Below are positions 1 to 9,651 of a stretch of DNA of 64,000 nucleotides, piece by piece. The DNA is taken from contig JAFKFH010000014.1 of the NCBI GenBank assembly GCA_017307375.1, positions 173,867 to 237,866 on the forward strand, given 5' to 3'. Below the pieces are notes generated by a model. That model made no database searches and was not told the DNA's origin. It saw only the letters and a program-made list of their open reading frames with translations. Source of the stretch: Alphaproteobacteria bacterium. Its GTDB lineage: Bacteria > Pseudomonadota > Alphaproteobacteria > Ferrovibrionales > Ferrovibrionaceae. Each line of letters opens with the position of its first letter. The stretch's first letter is position 1. The translations under genes were made by a program, and so were the position numbers.

Positions 1-730
1 GGAATCGGTCCGCTTCTGCAAGCTGCTCTACGGCATCTACGGCGATCTCGGCTTCAAGGACGTGCGCGTCAAGTTCTCGACCCGCCCCGAGAAGCGCGCC
101 GGCGACGATGCGCTGTGGGACCGGATGGAAAGCTCGCTGGCCGCGGCCTGCAAGGCGGTCGGCCTCGACTACACGCTGAACCCCGGCGAAGGCGCCTTCT
201 ACGGCCCCAAGCTCGAATTCGTCATCCGCGACGCCATCGGCCGCGACTGGCAATGCGGCACGCTGCAGGTCGACATGGTGCTGCCCGAACGGCTCGAAGC
301 CAGCTATATCGGCGAGGATGGCCAGCGCCACCGGCCGGTGATGCTGCATCGCGCCATCCTCGGTTCGCTCGAACGCTTCATCGGCATCCTGATCGAGGAA
401 TATGCCGGCAAGTTCCCGCTGTGGCTGGCGCCGACGCAAGCCGTGGTCGCGACCATCACCTCGGACGGCAACGACTATGCCCGCCAGGTGGCCGGCCGGC
501 TGATGGAGGCCGGCATCCGGGTCGAGACCGATCTGCGCAACGAGAAGATCAACCTCAAGGTGCGCGAGCATTCGCTGGCCAAGGTGCCTGTGCTGCTGGT
601 GGTGGGCAAGCGCGAGGCCGAGCTGGGGCAGGTGTCGATCCGCCGCCTGGGGTCCCAGGCGCAAGAAACGCTTGCGCTCGACGATGCGGTGACTAGATTG
701 ATCGAAGAGGCGCGCGTACCGGGCGCCTGA
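1..730 (+). CDS. thrS: Threonyl-tRNA synthetase, 3' part (5' end outside window)
   Basis: This gene charges tRNA-Thr with threonine in the cytoplasm. The open frame runs in from before base 1 (first full codon at base 2) and supplies the last 242 residues; bacterial ThrS is about 640, so roughly 60 percent lies upstream. Visible are the late class II catalytic core (STRPEKR early, then GAFYGPK and the [10 protein letters not shown] stretch, then a motif-3-like [11 protein letters not shown]) and the C-terminal anticodon-binding domain (from about PLWLAPTQ, with [11 protein letters not shown]). The neighbours infC, rpmI, rplT and pheST form the standard translation cluster. The GTG at base 62 is internal and not a real start. 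Confidence 0.97.
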   Translation, partial: ESVRFCKLLYGIYGDLGFKDVRVKFSTRPEKRAGDDALWDRMESSLAAACKAVGLDYTLNPGEGAFYGPKLEFVIRDAIGRDWQCGTLQVDMVLPERLEASYIGEDGQRHRPVMLHRAILGSLERFIGILIEEYAGKFPLWLAPTQAVVATITSDGNDYARQVAGRLMEAGIRVETDLRNEKINLKVREHSLAKVPVLLVVGKREAELGQVSIRRLGSQAQETLALDDAVTRLIEEARVPGA

Positions 731-772
731 CACCGTTTTGTGTCAACAGCCGTTTTTTTGTGTCAACAACGG
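728..772 (+). other. Repeat-rich thrS-infC spacer, possible weak terminator
   Basis: Directly after the thrS stop, TGACAC (728-733) pairs with GTGTCA (740-745). A second GTGTCA lies at 760-765, and the segment CCGTTTT-GTGTCAACA occurs twice. A run of seven T follows the first hairpin. It could be a weak intrinsic terminator of thrS or a binding site; the stem is only six base pairs. Confidence 0.3.
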
Positions 773-787
773 TCGAGGTGAGAGCGG

Positions 788-847
788 ATGGCGTTTGACG
801 GCTCGTTCACGATCTCGCTCGACCATGCCAAGGAGATCGTGGCATAG
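788..847 (+). CDS. Possible 19-codon leader ORF before infC
   Basis: ATG at 788 is preceded by a good purine-rich ribosome site (GAGGTGAG, about 6 bases upstream). It opens a 19-codon frame, [19 protein letters not shown], that stops at 845-847, eleven bases before the infC start. I do not recognise the peptide. It could be a translated leader that couples to infC, or a remnant of a lost gene. The visible facts are the ribosome site, the stop and the tight spacing; translation is inferred. Confidence 0.35.
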   Translation: MAFDGSFTISLDHAKEIVA

Positions 848-858
848 CACGTCCCCCT

Positions 859-1383
859 ATGGGCGCCCCCGCCCCGTCCCGCGACGGACCGCGCTTTAAC
901 CACTATATCGACGTCCCCCAAGTGCGCCTGATCGACGATCAGGGCGAGAACCGCGGCGTCGTCCCGATTCGCGAAGCGTTGCGCCTCGCCGAAGAGGTGG
1001 GCCTCGACCTCGTCGAAATTTCGCCGGGCGCGGTGCCGCCGGTCTGCAAGATCCTCGATCTCGGCAAGTACAAGTTCGAGGCGCAGAAGAAGGCCAACGA
1101 GGCGCGCAAGAAGCAGAAGGTCATCGAGGTCAAGGAGATCAAGCTCCGCCCCGGCATCGACGACCACGACTACGACGTGAAGATGCGCGCGATGCGCCGC
1201 TTCCTCGAGGAAGGCGACAAGGTCAAGGTGACCATGCGCTTCCGCGGCCGCGAGATGGCGCATCAGGAACTCGGCATGAAGGTGCTGGACAAGGTGCGCG
1301 ACGAACTGGCCGAGATCGCCAAGGTCGAGCAGACGCCCAAGATGGAAGGGCGCCAGATGACGATGGTCATCGCCGCCAAATAA
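859..1383 (+). CDS. infC: Translation initiation factor IF-3
   Basis: IF-3 binds the 30S subunit, keeps it apart from 50S and checks start-codon pairing. The 174-residue product has the N-terminal domain with [13 protein letters not shown] and a conserved [15 protein letters not shown] stretch, a basic helical linker rich in Lys ([11 protein letters not shown]), and a C-terminal domain with [11 protein letters not shown]. Length is typical. The start chosen is ATG 859. It sits between thrS and rpmI-rplT as in most bacteria, and an intrinsic terminator follows at 1434-1468. Autoregulation through a rare start codon, as in E. coli infC, is not evident here since the start is ATG. Confidence 0.96.
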   Translation: MGAPAPSRDGPRFNHYIDVPQVRLIDDQGENRGVVPIREALRLAEEVGLDLVEISPGAVPPVCKILDLGKYKFEAQKKANEARKKQKVIEVKEIKLRPGIDDHDYDVKMRAMRRFLEEGDKVKVTMRFRGREMAHQELGMKVLDKVRDELAEIAKVEQTPKMEGRQMTMVIAAK

Positions 1384-1433
1384 CGGTTTGCGGGGCTTCC
1401 GGGCCGCATGCCCGGGGTTCGAGGTCACGACGG

Positions 1434-1468
1434 ACGGCGGCGGCATCCCGGGATGCGCCGCCGTTTTT
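1434..1468 (+). terminator. Intrinsic terminator of infC
   Basis: A GC-rich hairpin (CGGCGGCGGCATCC, tetraloop CGGG, GGATGCGCCGCCG) with one bulged base is followed by five T. It ends about 85 bases after the infC stop and just before the end of the convergent DUF2267 gene. Confidence 0.85.
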
Positions 1469-1472
1469 GTCT

Positions 1473-1931
1473 TCAGACGATTCGCTGGTCCAGTTCGCGC
1501 GGGTCGGCCACGTCGACATGCCAGAATGCCGCGGCCCCGTCGGGCAGGCCGGCCAGCACCCGATCCAGATCCAGCCGGTTGGTGAAGCGGCGCACCGCCC
1601 AGGCCGTCGCCTCGATCGCATTGTCGGGGGTCAGGTTGTGGTCGGGGCGCACCGCCTTGACCTCGGCCGTCAGGCTGGCCCGGTCGGCGAAGGGCAAGGG
1701 CGGATCGTCGACCCGCCAGCCGGCGACGAAGATCGCCCTGAGGATGCTGGGCAGCACGCCGGCAAAATCGAGGCCCTGCTGGGCGGTCAGCCGCCGGCGG
1801 AACACATGGAACACGGCATCCACCGCCGTATAGGCGGAATTGTCCGACACCAGGTCCATCCGCGCCCGCACGTCGTCGAGAAAGGCGCGCCACTCGCGCG
1901 AGGCATGGCGGTAGGTCCAGGGCATCGGCAT
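1473..1931 (-). CDS. DUF2267 family protein
   Basis: This 152-residue protein lies antisense between infC and rpmI. It has the DUF2267 pattern: an N-terminal helix (WRAFLDDV), a central FRRRLTAQQGLDFAGVLPSILR segment like the HLPVELRA part of the family, and a second helical repeat. DUF2267 proteins are small helical proteins of unknown biochemical role. The start is placed at ATG 1931 (MPMPWTYR); ATG 1925 is equally possible. It interrupts the usual infC-rpmI adjacency, so rpmI needs its own promoter. Confidence 0.7.
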   Translation of the reverse strand: MPMPWTYRHASREWRAFLDDVRARMDLVSDNSAYTAVDAVFHVFRRRLTAQQGLDFAGVLPSILRAIFVAGWRVDDPPLPFADRASLTAEVKAVRPDHNLTPDNAIEATAWAVRRFTNRLDLDRVLAGLPDGAAAFWHVDVADPRELDQRIV

Positions 1932-2098
1932 GGCTGCGGCTCGCGGGCGGGTGGCGACGCCAGGGATGATAGCGCCGGGAAGCCCGGCTTGCATTCCCGC
2001 CCCGCCCCCGCTATAAGGCCGCTCTTCGACGGGTGGCCCGGCTCATCATAGGGCATGCCGAGGCGGCCCGAGGTTCATCCTTTTTGAAAGGACAGGAA

Positions 2099-2299
2099 AT
2101 GCCCAAGCTGAAGACCAAGAGCGGCGCCAAGAAGCGCTTCTCCCTGACTGCGACCGGCAAGGTCCGTCGCGCCAATGCCGGCAAGCGGCATGGCATGATC
2201 AAGCGCACCCCCAAGCAGATCCGCGATGGCCGCGGCACCGAAATCTGCTTCGAGGGCGATGCCGCGAAGATCAAGAAGTACTACCTGCCGAACGCTTGA
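2099..2299 (+). CDS. rpmI: 50S ribosomal protein L35
   Basis: L35 is a small basic protein of the large ribosomal subunit. The 66-residue product begins [14 protein letters not shown], has the [12 protein letters not shown] basic centre, and ends YYLPNA. The start at ATG 2099 follows AAAGGACAGG. It is 12 bases upstream of rplT, so the two are co-transcribed. The longer upstream reading frame lacks any L35 similarity and was not used. Confidence 0.97.
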   Translation: MPKLKTKSGAKKRFSLTATGKVRRANAGKRHGMIKRTPKQIRDGRGTEICFEGDAAKIKKYYLPNA

Positions 2300-2311
2300 G
2301 GAGAATAAGCA

Positions 2312-2683
2312 ATGGCTCGCGTTAAGCGCGGCGTGACCAGCCACGCCCGTCACAAGAAGATCCTCAAGCTCGCCAAGGGCTATCGCGGTCGCGGTTCGAC
2401 GAACTACCGGATTGCCCTGCAGAAGGTCGAGAAGGCGCTGCGTTATGCCTATCGCGACCGGCGCGTCCGCAAGCGGACCTTCCGCTCGCTGTGGATCCAG
2501 CGCATCAATGCCGCCGTCCGCCAGGAATCGGCCAAGCTGACCTATGCGCGATTTATGAACGGCCTCAAGCTCGCCGGCGTCGAGGTCGATCGCAAGATTC
2601 TGGCGGACCTCGCCGTCCGTGAGCCGCAGGCCTTCCAGGCCCTGGTGGCGCAGGCGGAAGCCGCGATCGCCAAGGCCGCCTGA
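2312..2683 (+). CDS. rplT: 50S ribosomal protein L20
   Basis: L20 binds 23S rRNA early in 50S assembly and in several bacteria represses the rpmI-rplT message. The 123-residue product starts [19 protein letters not shown], has the long basic helix ([26 protein letters not shown]) and the [23 protein letters not shown] signature. A ribosome site (GAGGAG) lies just upstream. It is followed by a hairpin ahead of pheS. Confidence 0.98.
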   Translation: MARVKRGVTSHARHKKILKLAKGYRGRGSTNYRIALQKVEKALRYAYRDRRVRKRTFRSLWIQRINAAVRQESAKLTYARFMNGLKLAGVEVDRKILADLAVREPQAFQALVAQAEAAIAKAA

Positions 2684-2718
2684 ACCGCGGCCCCACCGGC
2701 TATATAGTCTTGCTGCCT

Positions 2719-2753
2719 GGGGGGCCGACTGCATGTTGGCCCCCTTAGCTTTT
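2719..2753 (+). terminator. Hairpin with T tract between rplT and pheS, terminator or attenuator
   Basis: GGGGGCCGAC (2720-2729) pairs with GTTGGCCCCC (2735-2744) around a five-base loop, followed by TTAGCTTTT. It stands 12 bases before pheS. It may end the rpmI-rplT transcript partially or act as an attenuator for pheST, as at the E. coli pheST locus; no Phe-rich leader peptide was found. Confidence 0.6.
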
Positions 2754-2764
2754 GTGGATAACCG

Positions 2765-3844
2765 ATGACCGAGACGATCGAAGCTCTGGCCGCGAAACAT
2801 CTCGCCGCCGTCGCCGAGGCCGGCACGCTCGACGCGCTCGAGGCCGTGCGCCTCGCCGCCCTGGGCAAGAAAGGCGATATCAGCGTCCGGATGAAGGAAC
2901 TGGGCGGCCTGCCCCCCGAAGAGCGCCGCGCCGTCGCCGAACGCCTGAACCTCGCCAAGGACCAGCTGACCGAGGCGCTGGGCCAGCGCAAGGCGACATT
3001 GGCCGAAGCCGCGCTGAACGCCCGGCTCGCCGCCGAGACCCAGGACCTGACCCTGCCTGCGCGCCCGGAAGCCGAGGGCCGCATCCACCCGGTCAGCCAG
3101 GTGATCGACGAGATCACCGAAATCTTCGGCGCGATGGGTTTCTCGATCGCCGAGGGGCCGGACATCGAGGACGATTTCCACAACTTCACCGCGCTCAACA
3201 TCCCGCCGGAGCATCCGGCGCGGCAGATGCAGGACACGTTCTACCTGGCGACGCCCGAAGGGCGCGAGCGGATGGTGCTGCGCACCCACACCTCGCCGGT
3301 GCAGATCCGGTCGATGATGTCGATGAAGCCGCCGCTGCGCCTGATCATCCCGGGCCGCACCTACCGCTCCGACAGCGACATGACCCATACGCCGATGTTC
3401 CACCAGCTCGAAGGGCTGGTGATCGGGCGCGACATCCACATGGGCCACCTGAAGGGGACGCTGACCGAATTCTGCAAGGCGTTCTTCGAGCTCGACCGCG
3501 TCGAGATGCGCTTCCGCCCCAGCTATTTCCCGTTCACCGAACCGTCGGCCGAGGTCGACATCCGCTGCAGCCGCAAGGGCGGCGAGATCCGGATCGGCGA
3601 AGGCGACGACTGGCTGGAAATCCTCGGCTCGGGCATGGTCCATCCCAAGGTGCTGCAGAATTGCGGCCTCGATCCGAACGAGTGGCAGGGTTTCGCCTTC
3701 GGCATGGGCATCGACCGGATCGCGATGCTGAAATACGGCATCCCCGACCTGCGCGCCTTCTTCGAGGCCGACCTGCGCTGGCTGAAGCATTACGGCTTCG
3801 CCGCCCTCGATCTGCCGACCCTGGGACAGGGGCTTTCGCGATGA
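2765..3844 (+). CDS. pheS: Phenylalanyl-tRNA synthetase alpha subunit
   Basis: PheS carries the aminoacylation site of the alpha2beta2 enzyme that charges tRNA-Phe. The 359-residue product has an N-terminal coiled coil (about 1-85), then the class II core beginning [11 protein letters not shown], motif 2 ([13 protein letters not shown]), the FTEPSAEVD segment and motif 3 (GMGIDRIAM near residue 313). Length is typical. ATG 2765 follows the hairpin region. The stop overlaps the pheT start by four bases (ATGA), a sign of translational coupling. Confidence 0.98.
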   Translation: MTETIEALAAKHLAAVAEAGTLDALEAVRLAALGKKGDISVRMKELGGLPPEERRAVAERLNLAKDQLTEALGQRKATLAEAALNARLAAETQDLTLPARPEAEGRIHPVSQVIDEITEIFGAMGFSIAEGPDIEDDFHNFTALNIPPEHPARQMQDTFYLATPEGRERMVLRTHTSPVQIRSMMSMKPPLRLIIPGRTYRSDSDMTHTPMFHQLEGLVIGRDIHMGHLKGTLTEFCKAFFELDRVEMRFRPSYFPFTEPSAEVDIRCSRKGGEIRIGEGDDWLEILGSGMVHPKVLQNCGLDPNEWQGFAFGMGIDRIAMLKYGIPDLRAFFEADLRWLKHYGFAALDLPTLGQGLSR

Positions 3845-6240
3845 AATTCACCGAATCCTGGCTGCGCGAGCATCTCGACACCGAGGCCGACCTCGCCACC
3901 ATCTGCGCCAAGCTGACCGCCATCGGCCTCGAGGTGGAGGAAGTCCACAACCCGGCCGCAGGGCTGGAAAACTTCGTCGTCGCCCGCGTGCTGACCGCCG
4001 AAAAGCACCCGAACGCCGACAAGCTGCGCGTCTGCACCGTCGATCCCGGCACCGGCCCGATCCAGGTGGTCTGCGGGGCGCCGAACGCGCGCGCCGGCAT
4101 GGTCGGCGTCTTCGCCCGCGACGGCCTGACCATCCCCGGCACCGGCCTGGTGCTGAAGCCGTCGACGATCCGCGGCGTCGCCTCGAACGGCATGCTGGTT
4201 TCCGAGCGCGAGATGGGGCTGTCGGACGAGCATGACGGCATCATCGACCTGCCGGAAGCCGCCGCCGCCCATGTCGGCCGGCCGTTCGCCGAGGTCATGG
4301 GGCTGGCCGATCCGGTCGTCACCATCAAACTGACGCCGAACCGCCCGGACTGCACCGGCATCCGCGGTATCGCCCGCGATCTCGCCGCCGCCCGCCTCGG
4401 CGCGCTGAAGCCGCTGAAGATCGAGCCGGTCGCCGGGCATTTCACCTCGTCGATCGGGGTCTCGATCGACGACTACGCCGCCTGCCCGCTGTTCATCGGC
4501 CGCGAGATCCGGGGCGTGAAGAACGGCCCCAGCCCGAAATGGCTGCAGGACCGGCTGAAGTCGATCGGGCTGCGCCCGATTTCGGCGCTGGTCGACATCA
4601 CCAACTGGTTCACCCACGCGCTGGGCCGGCCGCTGCACGTGTTCGACGCCGACAAGGTCCATGGCGCGCTGCATGTCCGCCTGGGCCGCGCCGGCGACGA
4701 GTTGCTGGCGCTGGACGGCAAGACCTACCAGCTCGGCCCCGAGATGTGCGTCATCGCCGATGCCAATGGCCCCGAATCGATCGGCGGCATCATGGGCGGC
4801 GAACAGTCCGGCTGCACCGACGCCACGACGCGCGTGTTCCTCGAAGCCGCGCTGTTCGACCCGATCCGGACCGCGGCGACCGGCCGCAAGCTCGGCATCA
4901 TCTCGGATGCCCGCTATCGCTTCGAGCGCGGCGTCGACCCCGAGTTCGTGCGCCCGGGCGCCGAGCTTGCCACCCGGATGATCCTCGAGCTGTGCGGCGG
5001 CGAAGCCAGCGAGCTGGTCGTCGCCGGCGTCGCGCCGGACTGGCGCCGCCAGTACACCTTCCGGCCCGAGCGCGTCGCCGCGCTGGGCGGCGTGCCGGTG
5101 ACCGCGGCCGAGGCCGAGGCCGCGCTGGAAGCGGTCGGCTGCGTCGTCGCGGCCGGGGGCGGCGTGTTCAGCGTCACCCCGCCGTCCTGGCGGCCCGACA
5201 TCCACGGCGAGGCCGACCTGGTCGAGGAAGTGCTGCGCCTGAAGGGTTTCGACGCCATCCCGAGCGTACCGCTGCCGCAGGATCGCGCGGTGCCGGCACC
5301 GGGGGTCACCCCGATGCAGCGCCGCGTCCGCGTCATCCGCCGGGCGATCGCCGCGCGTGGCCTGAACGAGGCGGTGACCTACTCGTTCATCCCGACGCCG
5401 CATGCGCTGCTGTTCGGCGGCGGTGCCCCGGAAATGGCGGTGGCCAACCCGATTTCCGCCGATCTCGACGCGATGCGCCCGTCGATCCTGCCGGCGCTGC
5501 TGGCCGCGTCGAAGCGCAATGCCGACCGCTCGATGCCCGATCACGGTCTGTTCGAGGTCGGGCCGCAATATCGCGACGACACGCCGACCGGCCAGGACAT
5601 GGTCGCCGCCGGCATTCGTGCCGGCCAGACCGGCCCGCGCCACTGGTCGGCGCGGCCGCGCGGCGTCGACGCGTATGACGCCAAGGCCGACGCGCTGGCG
5701 GCGCTGGCGGCGGCCGGCGCCCCGGCCGAACAGCTGCTGGTGATGGACGGCGCGCCGTCCTGGTACCATCCCGGCCGCTCGGCCACGCTGCGGCTGGGGC
5801 CCAAGCAGATCCTGGCCCATGTCGGCGAGTTGCATCCGCGCGTGTTGCAGGAATTCGACCTGCGCGGGCCGGTGGTCGCCTTCGAGGTATTCCTGGAGCG
5901 GGTGCCGTTCCCGAAGAACCGGGCGGGACGGTCGAAGGGGCCGCTGGCCCTGAACGACCTGCCGGCGGTCGAGCGCGATTTCGCCTTCGTCGTCGACGAC
6001 AAGGTCCAGGCCTTCGAGATCGTCAAGGCGGCGCGCGGCGCCGAGAAGGCCCTGATCACCCAGGTCTCGGTGTTCGACCAGTTCACCGGGGCGGCGATCG
6101 GCGAGGGCCGCAAGTCGGTGGCGATCTCGGTGCGGCTGGAGCCGAAGGAGAAGACCCTGACCGATCCCGAGATCGAGGCGGTGGCGGCGAAGGTGATCGC
6201 CGCGGTCGCCAAGGCAACCGGCGCGACGCTTCGGGGTTGA
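3841..6240 (+). CDS. pheT: Phenylalanyl-tRNA synthetase beta subunit
   Basis: PheT forms the tRNA-binding and editing part of the heterotetramer. The 799-residue product shows the N-terminal MKFTESWL segment, the EMAP-like tRNA-binding domain (about 40-150, with [10 protein letters not shown] and [11 protein letters not shown]), the B3/B4 editing region ([19 protein letters not shown]), the B5 domain, the catalytic-like core ([10 protein letters not shown]) and the C-terminal FDX-ACB domain (from about [13 protein letters not shown]). Start ATG 3841 overlaps the pheS stop. No defects are visible. Confidence 0.98.
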   Translation: MKFTESWLREHLDTEADLATICAKLTAIGLEVEEVHNPAAGLENFVVARVLTAEKHPNADKLRVCTVDPGTGPIQVVCGAPNARAGMVGVFARDGLTIPGTGLVLKPSTIRGVASNGMLVSEREMGLSDEHDGIIDLPEAAAAHVGRPFAEVMGLADPVVTIKLTPNRPDCTGIRGIARDLAAARLGALKPLKIEPVAGHFTSSIGVSIDDYAACPLFIGREIRGVKNGPSPKWLQDRLKSIGLRPISALVDITNWFTHALGRPLHVFDADKVHGALHVRLGRAGDELLALDGKTYQLGPEMCVIADANGPESIGGIMGGEQSGCTDATTRVFLEAALFDPIRTAATGRKLGIISDARYRFERGVDPEFVRPGAELATRMILELCGGEASELVVAGVAPDWRRQYTFRPERVAALGGVPVTAAEAEAALEAVGCVVAAGGGVFSVTPPSWRPDIHGEADLVEEVLRLKGFDAIPSVPLPQDRAVPAPGVTPMQRRVRVIRRAIAARGLNEAVTYSFIPTPHALLFGGGAPEMAVANPISADLDAMRPSILPALLAASKRNADRSMPDHGLFEVGPQYRDDTPTGQDMVAAGIRAGQTGPRHWSARPRGVDAYDAKADALAALAAAGAPAEQLLVMDGAPSWYHPGRSATLRLGPKQILAHVGELHPRVLQEFDLRGPVVAFEVFLERVPFPKNRAGRSKGPLALNDLPAVERDFAFVVDDKVQAFEIVKAARGAEKALITQVSVFDQFTGAAIGEGRKSVAISVRLEPKEKTLTDPEIEAVAAKVIAAVAKATGATLRG

Positions 6241-6247
6241 TCCGACC

Positions 6248-7966
6248 GTGCTGATCCTTGGGCTTCATCCGGGCTATCACGACGGCTGCGCCGCCCTCTA
6301 TGAGGACTACGACCTCCTAGCGGCGGTGGCGCAGGAACGGCTGACGCGCCGCAAGATCGACGGCGGCCGGGTGCCGACGGAAGCGATGGCGGAAGTATTC
6401 CGCATCAGCGGCCGCAGCCCGGCCGAGGTCGGCGCGGTGGTGCTGGGGCGCGGGGTCTTCCCCTCGCGCTACTTCACCCACCTGACGCTCGGCCGCCAGC
6501 TCGAAAGCCTGGTCCGCCGCCGGCTGAACAAGGAAAAGCACAAGTCGATGGAGCGCGAGGCGATGCGCGCCCTGCGCACCGACAGCGAGGGCATGTTCGA
6601 CGGCCCCCGTTTCCTGCGCGACCACGGCCTACCGGCCGGCGCCGCCGTGCGCTTCTTCAACCACCACTACGCCCATGCGCTACCGACCCTGTTCCATACG
6701 GACTGGCCGGACGCGCTGCTCTATACCGCCGATGGCGGCGGAGACAATGCCCAGTATTCCCACCGGCTGTTCCGCGACGGCCGGCTGACCGACCTGTTCG
6801 GCGGCGACAGCGACCTGCTCGGCCGCACCCGCATCGACAGCCTGGGGCTGGCCTACGGCTTCGCCACCCAGGCGCTGGGTTTCCAGATCAACAAGCACGA
6901 AGGCAAGCTGACCGGCCTTGCCGCCTACGGCCAGCCGCATCTGGCCGAGGCCCTGGCCCAGCGCTTCGCCATCGACGAGCTCGGCGTGATTTCGTCGGAC
7001 TTCATCGACAACCGCGCGATGAAGACCTTCATCTTCGACTGGGCGCGCGACCAGAAGCGCGAGGATGTCGCCGCCTCGGTCCAGAAGGTGCTGGAGGACA
7101 TGATCCTCGAATCGGTACGGCGCCTGCTCGCCCGCACCGGGGTGCGCCATCTGGGCCTGTCGGGCGGGGTGTTCGCCAACGTGCGGCTGAACCAGCGCCT
7201 GGCCGAGGAATTGCCGGTCGACGAGATCTTCGTCTACCCGGCGATGTCAGACCAGGGCCTGGCTGCCGGCGGCGTGCTGCAATACCTGCTGGAACGCGAC
7301 GGGCTGGCGACCTGGCTGTCGCGCCGCTGGCGGCTCGACCATCTCTATTACGGCGGGTCCTACGAGGATACGGCCGATACCGTACTGGGCAGCGACCCGC
7401 GCTTCGTCAAGGTCGAGGGGGCGCCGGTCGCCACCGCCGCGCGGCTGATCCACGAGGGGCGGATCGTCGCGATCTTCGCCCGCGGCATGGAATACGGCCC
7501 CCGCGCGCTGGGCGCCCGCACGATCATGGCGGCACCGATCGACCCGACGATCAACCAGACCCTGAACGACCGGCTGGAACGCTCGGAATTCATGCCGTTC
7601 GCACCCGTGGTGCGCGAGGACGACGCCGAGGCGATCTTCGACCTGGGCCCGGTCAAGACCTATGCCGCCCGCTTCATGACCACGACCTGCCGGGTGCGCG
7701 ATGCCTGGCGCGACCGCATCCCCGCCACCGTGCATGTCGACGGCACGGCGCGGCCGCAGGTGATCCAGCGCGCGCCCAACCCGCTCTATTACGACATCGT
7801 CGGGGCCTATGCGGCCCTGTCCGGGATTCCGGTGCTGATCAACACCTCGTTCAACGTGCACGAGGAACCGATCATCAATACCCCGCAGGAATGCGCCCGC
7901 GCGCTCGGCGACGGCCGCGTCGACTATGTCGTCACCGAACAGGCGGTCTACGCCCGCGTCGTCTGA
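6248..7966 (+). CDS. NodU/CmcH-type carbamoyltransferase
   Basis: The 572-residue product belongs to the family that moves a carbamoyl group from carbamoyl phosphate to a hydroxyl through carbamoyl-AMP. The N-terminal ASKHA domain begins LILGLHPGYHDG and contains HHYAHA (139-144) and the LSGGVFANVRLN segment. The C-terminal YrdC-like domain shows GMEYGPRALGARTI and NTSFNVHEEPI. The start is GTG 6248, eight bases after the pheT stop. The acceptor cannot be read from sequence; O-carbamoylation of a sugar or secondary metabolite is typical, and sugar-modifying genes lie 2-4 kb downstream. Confidence 0.9.
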   Translation: MLILGLHPGYHDGCAALYEDYDLLAAVAQERLTRRKIDGGRVPTEAMAEVFRISGRSPAEVGAVVLGRGVFPSRYFTHLTLGRQLESLVRRRLNKEKHKSMEREAMRALRTDSEGMFDGPRFLRDHGLPAGAAVRFFNHHYAHALPTLFHTDWPDALLYTADGGGDNAQYSHRLFRDGRLTDLFGGDSDLLGRTRIDSLGLAYGFATQALGFQINKHEGKLTGLAAYGQPHLAEALAQRFAIDELGVISSDFIDNRAMKTFIFDWARDQKREDVAASVQKVLEDMILESVRRLLARTGVRHLGLSGGVFANVRLNQRLAEELPVDEIFVYPAMSDQGLAAGGVLQYLLERDGLATWLSRRWRLDHLYYGGSYEDTADTVLGSDPRFVKVEGAPVATAARLIHEGRIVAIFARGMEYGPRALGARTIMAAPIDPTINQTLNDRLERSEFMPFAPVVREDDAEAIFDLGPVKTYAARFMTTTCRVRDAWRDRIPATVHVDGTARPQVIQRAPNPLYYDIVGAYAALSGIPVLINTSFNVHEEPIINTPQECARALGDGRVDYVVTEQAVYARVV

Positions 7967-9184
7967 TCAGGGTTTCAGCAGGCTCGGCGCCGGCCGGCGG
8001 AACGACCGCCGGCCATTCTTGAACCCGGTCAGCGGCTGGGCGATCGTGGCCAGCGCGGTCGGCCCGTCGGGCGCGTCCAGTACCACCAGATCGGCCGGGT
8101 TGCCCGGGGCGATGCCGTAGTCGCGCAGGTTCATCAGCCGCGCCGGCGACGCGGTGACGAGATCGAGGCAGGCGGCGAACCCGTCCGGCCCGACCTGGGC
8201 GGCATTGGCGTAGAGATTGGCCATGCGCAGCAGCGAGCAGTCGCCGAACGGGGTGAACGGGTTCAGCACGTTGTTGGTGGCGATCGAGCAGGTGACGCCA
8301 TGCCCCGCCAGCAGATGGGCCGGGGCCAGGCCGCGCGGCACGTGATGATCGTGCCCCCGCCCCATCAGGTAGAGGTCGGTCGCGGGCAGCACGGTCAGCG
8401 CCACGCCGGCGGCGGCAAGCTGCCGCGCGATCGCATCGCGCCGCGCCGCCGGCATCGCCGACAGCTTGGTGACGTGGCCGATCGCGACCCGCCCGCCCCA
8501 GCCATGGGCATCGGTCTGGCGCACGATCTCGGCCAGATGCGTCCAGGCGGGATCGAGGTCGAAATCGACATGGAAATCGAGATCGAGGTCGAAGCGCCGG
8601 GCCAGCGCGAACAGCCGCGCGATCTGCTCGTGCGGATCCGTGTCGGTATAGGGGCAGCCGCCCAGCGCGTCCGCCCCGGTCTCCAGCGCCTCGACCAGCA
8701 ACGCCTCGGTGCCGGGATCGTTGGTCAGCCCCTCCTGGGGGAAGACGCAGATCGACAGCTCGACGGCCCAGCCATAGTCGCGCTTCAGCCGGCGGATGGC
8801 CTCGAAGCTGCGCAAGGCCACCCGCGGATCGACCTCGACATGGGTTCGGATGCGCGTGGTGCCCTGGACGATCGCCTGTTCCAGCACCCGCGCGCCGCGG
8901 GCGTAGACGTCATCCTCGGTGAAATCGCGCTTGGCCGCCGAGACCGCGCGGATCGCCGCGGCCAGGTCGCCATGGCCGTGGCCGCAGCGATCGAGCAGGC
9001 AGGCCTTGTCGAGATGGAGATGGCTGTCGACGAAACCGGGCAGGACCAGGCGGCCGGCCACGTCCTCGACCGCCGCGTCGAGGTCGGGCACCGGCTCGAC
9101 CGCGACGATGCGGCCGCCGGCCACGCCGATATCGACCGGGTCGGGCCGGTCGGCAAGGCGGCAGCGGCGCAGGACGAGATCCAT
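7967..9184 (-). CDS. Cytosine deaminase-like amidohydrolase with altered active site
   Basis: This 405-residue amidohydrolase-superfamily protein has a composite beta-sandwich and TIM barrel, with the metal motif H55-L-H57 (SHLHLDK), H205 and H237 (GHVTK). By eye alignment to E. coli CodA the two aspartates D313/D314 are replaced by N304/N305 (ATNNVLNP) and the catalytic Glu217 by Phe208 (HVDF). True cytosine deaminase activity is therefore doubtful; it may act on another ring or amide substrate. It converges on the carbamoyltransferase, meeting it with no gap, and diverges from the NTF2-like gene. Confidence 0.8.
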   Translation of the reverse strand: MDLVLRRCRLADRPDPVDIGVAGGRIVAVEPVPDLDAAVEDVAGRLVLPGFVDSHLHLDKACLLDRCGHGHGDLAAAIRAVSAAKRDFTEDDVYARGARVLEQAIVQGTTRIRTHVEVDPRVALRSFEAIRRLKRDYGWAVELSICVFPQEGLTNDPGTEALLVEALETGADALGGCPYTDTDPHEQIARLFALARRFDLDLDFHVDFDLDPAWTHLAEIVRQTDAHGWGGRVAIGHVTKLSAMPAARRDAIARQLAAAGVALTVLPATDLYLMGRGHDHHVPRGLAPAHLLAGHGVTCSIATNNVLNPFTPFGDCSLLRMANLYANAAQVGPDGFAACLDLVTASPARLMNLRDYGIAPGNPADLVVLDAPDGPTALATIAQPLTGFKNGRRSFRRPAPSLLKP

Positions 9185-9243
9185 GCGGCGATCCTAGCGC
9201 GGATCGGGGTAGCATGGGTATCCATTCAGCCCGGGAGCCCCCG

Positions 9244-9648
9244 ATGACCGACGACCGGAGCCGGCGCGACGCCGAGACCGTCCGCGCCTATCTCGAAGCC
9301 ACGATGGTGCCCGACCCCGATACGGCCGAGCGCTATATTGCGCCCGGCCTGCGCCTCACCTTCACCGGCGGGCGGAAATTCGGCCACCCGCGCGAGGCGA
9401 CGGCGTTCAATGCCGCCCGCTACCAGTGGGTGAAGAAGAAGATGGAGCGGATGGACGTGGTGCCGGGGCCGGACCGGACCATCGTCTATAGCCTGGGCAC
9501 GCTCTACGGCTGTTGGCCCGACGGCACGCCGTTCGAGGGCAACCGCTATGTCGACCGCTTCGTCGTCGAGAACGGCCTGATCGTCGAGACCGACGTGTGG
9601 AACGACAGCGCCGAACGGCTGCTGGAACGCCATGGCATCAAGGCCTGA
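9244..9648 (+). CDS. SnoaL/NTF2-like protein
   Basis: This 134-residue protein has the pattern of the NTF2-like cone fold: an N-terminal helix (AETVRAYLEATMV), a strand with RLTFTGGRKFG, a FNAARYQWVKKKMERMD helix, and the final strands (YVDRFVVENGLIVETDVWNDS). Members act as small enzymes or ligand-binding proteins, often beside metabolic enzymes. Its promoter region is shared with the divergent amidohydrolase, so a linked function is plausible but not shown. Start ATG 9244 is preferred over the in-frame start 30 bases upstream because homologues of this fold begin at the helix. Confidence 0.65.
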   Translation: MTDDRSRRDAETVRAYLEATMVPDPDTAERYIAPGLRLTFTGGRKFGHPREATAFNAARYQWVKKKMERMDVVPGPDRTIVYSLGTLYGCWPDGTPFEGNRYVDRFVVENGLIVETDVWNDSAERLLERHGIKA

Positions 9649-9651
9649 CGG

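Noticed and set aside
3790..5835. A 681-codon open frame opposite pheT
   Set aside because: It mirrors the strongly coding pheT frame in GC-rich DNA, and its product has no recognisable motif.
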